Assembly: GCA_964645645.1 (NCBI GenBank)
Contig: CAZYBC010000032.1
Coordinates: 1-9,180 of the forward strand
From: CAZYBC01 sp964645645
Lineage (GTDB): Bacteria > Patescibacteriota > Microgenomatia > UBA1400 > PJMF01
Direction of reading: 5' to 3'
DNA: 9,180 nucleotides
The stretch's first letter is position 1. Each line of letters opens with the position of its first letter. Shown here in pieces: positions 6,105 to 9,180 of the stretch. The position numbers and the translations under genes are program-made. The notes below the pieces were generated by a model that did not search any database, was not told the DNA's origin, and was given only the letters and a program-made list of their open reading frames with translations.

Positions 6105-7008
6105 ATTGATCCTCTGGCAATAAATTAATTAAAGATTTGAAATCTAAGTTATTAAATAATGTAGCAGCTTTAGTTTTATCATAACTAGAAACTCTACAAG
6201 ATTCTAAATCAAAATCTAAGTCAATAACTCGTTCAATGGTAGCCAGCTGTTTGCTCATAAACGCATTTTCTTTTCCTTCTGTAAGTTTTTTGATCACCGC
6301 TGGCTTAAAAAGTTGGGGATCAAGATTATCACCACTTTCTAAAACTTTATAAAGTTGATCTAAAGTCTGATATTTTTTTAATAAATTGACAGCGGTTTTG
6401 GGGCCAATGCCTTTTACACCAGGAATATTATCAGAGCTATCTCCAGCCAAAGCTTTGTAATCCATCACTTGCACTGGCTTAATACCCAACTTTTCTTCAA
6501 CACCAGCAGCATCATATTCCTTATCTTTGCCAAACTTTCCTCTAGCCGGAAGCCAGACATGAGTATTATTATCCACTAACTGAAAAGTGTCTTGATCTCC
6601 AGTAACAATCACGGTCAGTAAACTACCAATTTTTTCAACTTTATCGCTAATAGTGCCAATTAAATCATCAGCTTCAAACCCTTCAATTTCATATTTAGGG
6701 ATATTCAAAGCCTCTACCACTTCTTTAATAATTGGAATTTGCGGCTGCAATTCTTCTGGCATCTTAGGTCTTTTAGCTTTGTAAGCCTCAAATTTTTTGT
6801 GCCGAAAAGTTGGCTTGGGATGGTCAAAAGCTACAGCCATATAGACTGGTTCAAAATTACGAATCGCCGTTAAAATAATTCGTGAAAAGCCATAAACAGC
6901 GTTAATAGGTTGCCCAGCTTCATTAGTCAACTGAATGGGAAAAGCATAAAAAGCTCGATAAATCACTGCATGAGCATCAATTAAAAGAAAAATTGGCTTT
7001 TTGGACAT
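6073..7008 (-). CDS. stand-alone 5'-3' exonuclease / flap endonuclease (PolA N-terminal domain type)
   Basis: At 311 residues this equals the 5'-nuclease domain of DNA polymerase I without its proofreading and polymerase domains. It would remove RNA primers and 5' flaps during lagging-strand synthesis and repair. Metal-binding acids appear in the expected order: D11 (LLIDAHA), D62 (AFDHPKP), E112, D114 and D115 (GFEADDLIG), D138 and D140 (TGDQDTF), D190 and D193 (AGDSSDNIPG). The helix-hairpin-helix region GVKGIGPKTA at 197-206 binds DNA. The C-terminus (about 262-297) looks like the start of the PolA interdomain linker and ends cleanly in TAA, so this is a genuine short protein, not a visible frameshift. 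The ATG lies 6 nt after an extended -10 element and has no SD. The MEMO-like gene overlaps its 3' end and is probably co-transcribed. Confidence 0.93.
   Translation of the reverse strand: MSKKPIFLLIDAHAVIYRAFYAFPIQLTNEAGQPINAVYGFSRIILTAIRNFEPVYMAVAFDHPKPTFRHKKFEAYKAKRPKMPEELQPQIPIIKEVVEALNIPKYEIEGFEADDLIGTISDKVEKIGSLLTVIVTGDQDTFQLVDNNTHVWLPARGKFGKDKEYDAAGVEEKLGIKPVQVMDYKALAGDSSDNIPGVKGIGPKTAVNLLKKYQTLDQLYKVLESGDNLDPQLFKPAVIKKLTEGKENAFMSKQLATIERVIDLDFDLESCRVSSYDKTKAATLFNNLDFKSLINLLPEDQFEKEVQASLF
6110..6115 (-). promoter_or_regulatory. ribosome binding site for the TTG start of the MEMO-like gene
   Basis: AGAGGA lies inside the last codons of the exonuclease gene, 5 nt before the TTG at 6104. 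It fixes an unusual start codon and a 32-nt gene overlap, as expected for an operon-internal gene. Confidence 0.6.
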
Positions 7009-7014
7009 AGCAAC

Positions 7015-7023
7015 ATTGTAACA
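7015..7023 (-). promoter_or_regulatory. extended -10 promoter before the exonuclease gene
   Basis: TGTTACAAT (7023-7015) lies in the 36-nt gap after ftsH and ends 6 nt before the ATG at 7008, so the predicted first transcribed base is the A of the start codon. No convincing -35 or SD is present. Confidence 0.5.
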
Positions 7024-7044
7024 AAAATATAAAGCTTAGGTTTT

Positions 7045-9075
7045 TTATTTAACCTCTTTTTTAGCTTTTTTGATGCCCATTAATTTGGCAAATTCATCGC
7101 CATCCAAAGTTTCTACTTCTAATAAGGATGCCGCCACTTTATCAAGTTGTTTTTTATATTTTAATAGAATTTCTTTAGAACGAACTGTGGCTTCATCAAT
7201 TAATTTACCAACTTCTAAGTCCACTTTTTCTTGCAATTTGTCGGAAATCTTACTTGGTTCAGAAAAAACTCTGGCATAACGATCTTTTTCGTATTGAGGC
7301 CCAAAATACATTGGTCCAAGTTTGCTCATCCCATATTCCACAACCATAGCTCTGGCAATTCTGGTGGCACGATCAATATCAGAGCTAGCACCTGAAGTTT
7401 GTTCATTAAAGATCGCCATTTCTGCTGCCCGGCCGCCCAGTAAAACTGACATTTCGTCAATTAAATCTGATTTAGTCGTTTGTAATTTATCTTTTTCTGG
7501 AGGAGTTAAAGTAAAACCTAAAGCATAACCACGAGACACAATAGAAATACGATGCACTGGCTCAGCATTGGGTAAAACGTGAGCTAAAACAGCATGACCA
7601 GCTTCATGATAAGCTGTCATCTTACGTTCGTAATCATCTTGTAATAATTTTTTGCTTGGCCCTAATTTAACTTTTAAAGCTGCTTCTTCAATATCATCCA
7701 TGGTAATTGCTTCACGATTGCCTCTAGCAACAGCAATGGCTGCTTCATTAAGCATATTTTCCAAATCAGCCCCAGAAAAACCAACAGTGCGTTTGGTAAC
7801 TTTATCCCAATCCAAATCTTTCACAAAAGGTTTATTTTTAGCATGGATTGTAAGAATATACTTACGTTCTTCAAGGTCTGGTAAACGCACCATTACCCGA
7901 CGATCAAAACGGCCAGGACGCACCAAAGCTGGATCAAGCATGTCACCCCGGTTGGTGGCGGCCATCACAATAACGTTGTCATTTTGCGTAAAACCATCCA
8001 TTTCCACTAAAATTTGATTAAGAGTTTGTTCACGTTCATCATGACCACCAGACATACCATTGCCTCTAATGCGACCAATGGCATCAATTTCATCAATAAA
8101 GATAATCGAAGGGGCTAATTTTTTAGCTGTAGCAAATAAATCTCTAGCTCTAGAAGCACCAACCCCCACTAACATTTCCATAAATTCACTACCAGCAATT
8201 GATAAAAATTGCACATTAGCTTCACCGGCTACAGCTCTAGCTAATAAAGTTTTACCTGTACCAGAAGGGCCAACTAATAACACACCCTTGGGAGTACGAG
8301 CACCTAATTTTTGATATTTTTTAGGATGACGAAGGAAATCGACCACTTCTTCTAATTCTTTTTTGGCTTCATCCATTCCACCCACATCTTTAAAACTAAC
8401 ATTTTGTTTACCTTTAACAAAAATCTTTGCTTTACTCTTACCAATGCCTAATAAATCATTGCCCCCACGAGCCTGACGGAAGATAAATAAGAATAATACT
8501 ACCGTTAAAATAATGGGCAAAAAATTAATGACCAATTCCCACAGCATTTGACCATTGCTTAAATCTTCAACTACTACGTCTACTTGAGTTAAATCTAAGC
8601 CAGCAGAACTTAAAACTTCTAAAGCTTGTTGATTTTCTTCTTTAAGTGCATATTTTTTGCCTTGATCTTTATATAGAACTCGTAATTCTTGGCCAGCTAC
8701 CTGTAATTTTTCTACTTTTTGTTCTTTAACATCTTTCACTAATTGGCTAAGAGTAATTTGATCATTAGCTTTACCTGTTAAGAGATTAAATAAATAAGGT
8801 AAAAATAACAAAGCTAATAGTAAATAAATTAATCCTTTGCTAAAAAAATTATTTAAGTTAACTTTAAAAATAACTTTTTTAACTTGACCAGGTTGCTGTT
8901 TATTAGCTGAGTTGGGAGTTTTATTTTCCATATTTAGATTTTCGGTTTGGCTTACGTTTTGAGTAACTTTATCCTTAATTGCCGCTCGCTGTTCTTTAAC
9001 TTTGGCTAAAGTTTCGCGTAAAACTTTGGCAGCATTTTCTGGATTGGTTTTATTATTCTTAGGATCTTGATTCAT
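7045..9075 (-). CDS. ftsH: ATP-dependent zinc metalloprotease FtsH
   Basis: The 676-residue product is a membrane AAA+ protease that extracts and degrades membrane and short-lived cytosolic proteins as a hexamer. It has two transmembrane helices (about 81-99 and 182-199) flanking a small external domain. Walker A is GPSGTGKT (269-276) and Walker B is IIFIDEID (324-331). The second region of homology carries arginine fingers R389 and R392 in RPGRFDR. The zinc site is HEAGH (490-494), with D566 in SGASSD as the likely third ligand. Two points differ from E. coli FtsH. About 80 mostly polar residues precede the first helix, and the pore loop reads MLVGVG, with L302 where Phe is usual. The ATG at 9075 follows an extended -10 by 8 nt. 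An internal Met49 would shorten the extension but lacks a visible signal. Confidence 0.97.
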   Translation of the reverse strand: MNQDPKNNKTNPENAAKVLRETLAKVKEQRAAIKDKVTQNVSQTENLNMENKTPNSANKQQPGQVKKVIFKVNLNNFFSKGLIYLLLALLFLPYLFNLLTGKANDQITLSQLVKDVKEQKVEKLQVAGQELRVLYKDQGKKYALKEENQQALEVLSSAGLDLTQVDVVVEDLSNGQMLWELVINFLPIILTVVLFLFIFRQARGGNDLLGIGKSKAKIFVKGKQNVSFKDVGGMDEAKKELEEVVDFLRHPKKYQKLGARTPKGVLLVGPSGTGKTLLARAVAGEANVQFLSIAGSEFMEMLVGVGASRARDLFATAKKLAPSIIFIDEIDAIGRIRGNGMSGGHDEREQTLNQILVEMDGFTQNDNVIVMAATNRGDMLDPALVRPGRFDRRVMVRLPDLEERKYILTIHAKNKPFVKDLDWDKVTKRTVGFSGADLENMLNEAAIAVARGNREAITMDDIEEAALKVKLGPSKKLLQDDYERKMTAYHEAGHAVLAHVLPNAEPVHRISIVSRGYALGFTLTPPEKDKLQTTKSDLIDEMSVLLGGRAAEMAIFNEQTSGASSDIDRATRIARAMVVEYGMSKLGPMYFGPQYEKDRYARVFSEPSKISDKLQEKVDLEVGKLIDEATVRSKEILLKYKKQLDKVAASLLEVETLDGDEFAKLMGIKKAKKEVK

Positions 9076-9083
9076 AACATTTT

Positions 9084-9092
9084 ATTCTAACA
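9084..9092 (-). promoter_or_regulatory. extended -10 promoter of ftsH
   Basis: TGTTAGAAT (9092-9084) ends 8 nt before the ftsH ATG. Upstream is a T-rich stretch but no clear -35, and there is no SD before the ATG. It shares TGTTANAAT with the exonuclease promoter. Confidence 0.5.
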
Positions 9093-9118
9093 TTAAAAAT
9101 TGAGTTTCGGATAAGTAA

Positions 9119-9150
9119 GTACGCTAAGCAGGGCGACTGCGTTCTCGCAG
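9119..9150. repeat. GC-rich island with a CTGCG-TTCT-CGCAG hairpin
   Basis: A stretch of about 30 nt, clearly richer in GC than its surroundings, ends in a perfect 5-bp stem (9137-9141 with 9146-9150) and a TTCT loop. It lies upstream of the ftsH promoter. No T-run follows closely on either strand, so it is not a clear terminator, and no coding frame of note crosses it. It could be a dispersed palindromic repeat; only one copy is visible here. Confidence 0.35.
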
Positions 9151-9180
9151 ATTATTAATAACAAAAAAAATCAATTAAAG

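Noticed and set aside
7009..7044. Terminator between ftsH and the exonuclease gene
   Set aside because: Only a short AAGCTT palindrome is present, without a GC stem or following T-run, so readthrough from ftsH is likely in addition to the local promoter.
7652..8017. 121-codon plus-strand open frame antisense to ftsH
   Set aside because: It is a shadow of the highly conserved AAA+ region, with no promoter, SD or protein-like composition of its own.
9076..9180. Possible tRNA or other RNA gene at the right edge
   Set aside because: The hairpin and GC-rich stretch do not extend to a cloverleaf, there is no T-loop GTTCGA box, and no CCA-like end is seen.
1..9180. CRISPR array, toxin-antitoxin pair, defence island
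   Set aside because: No regularly spaced repeats, no small gene pairs of that type and no defence-related domains are visible; every long gene is accounted for.

Overview
This is an AT-rich bacterial window with compact, mostly same-strand genes and standard-code coding. It most resembles a Candidate Phyla Radiation (Patescibacteria) genome, perhaps Microgenomates-like. That assignment is an inference from protein style: a stand-alone PolA-type 5'-3' exonuclease, a membrane-anchored protein with a C-terminal KPVIYLYP module, a membrane-anchored MEMO-like protein and a GGAER-type GT4 glycosyltransferase. No rRNA or other phylogenetic marker is present. All seven complete genes end in TAA.

Layout. 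Positions 1-93 hold an open frame that may be the 3' end of an IS30-type transposase. Positions 109-426 hold an overlooked 50-residue membrane protein on the minus strand, with its own promoter, Shine-Dalgarno (SD) site and terminator. A divergent promoter region leads to a plus-strand GH39-like glycoside hydrolase (519-1943). It converges on a block of five minus-strand genes, in transcription order: ftsH (7045-9075), 5'-3' exonuclease (6073-7008), MEMO-like protein (4914-6104), KPVIYLYP surface protein (3114-4889) and GT4 glycosyltransferase (1986-3110). The right edge (9076-9180) holds the ftsH promoter and a small GC-rich hairpin island.

How it fits together. Four genes have a -10 hexamer only 6-8 nt before the start codon and no SD: the hydrolase, ftsH, the exonuclease and the KPVIYLYP protein. 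The three minus-strand ones share TGNTANAAT. This suggests leaderless mRNAs. The minus block then reads as three units: ftsH; exonuclease plus MEMO; KPVIYLYP protein plus glycosyltransferase. In the second unit the MEMO gene starts at a TTG with an SD inside the exonuclease gene; in the third the glycosyltransferase follows by 3 nt. The hydrolase, KPVIYLYP protein and glycosyltransferase suggest a cell-surface glycan theme, while FtsH and the exonuclease are housekeeping. No CRISPR array, toxin-antitoxin pair or defence system was seen. The strongest leads are the leaderless-promoter pattern, the unannotated small membrane protein and the two membrane-anchored proteins with unassigned domains.
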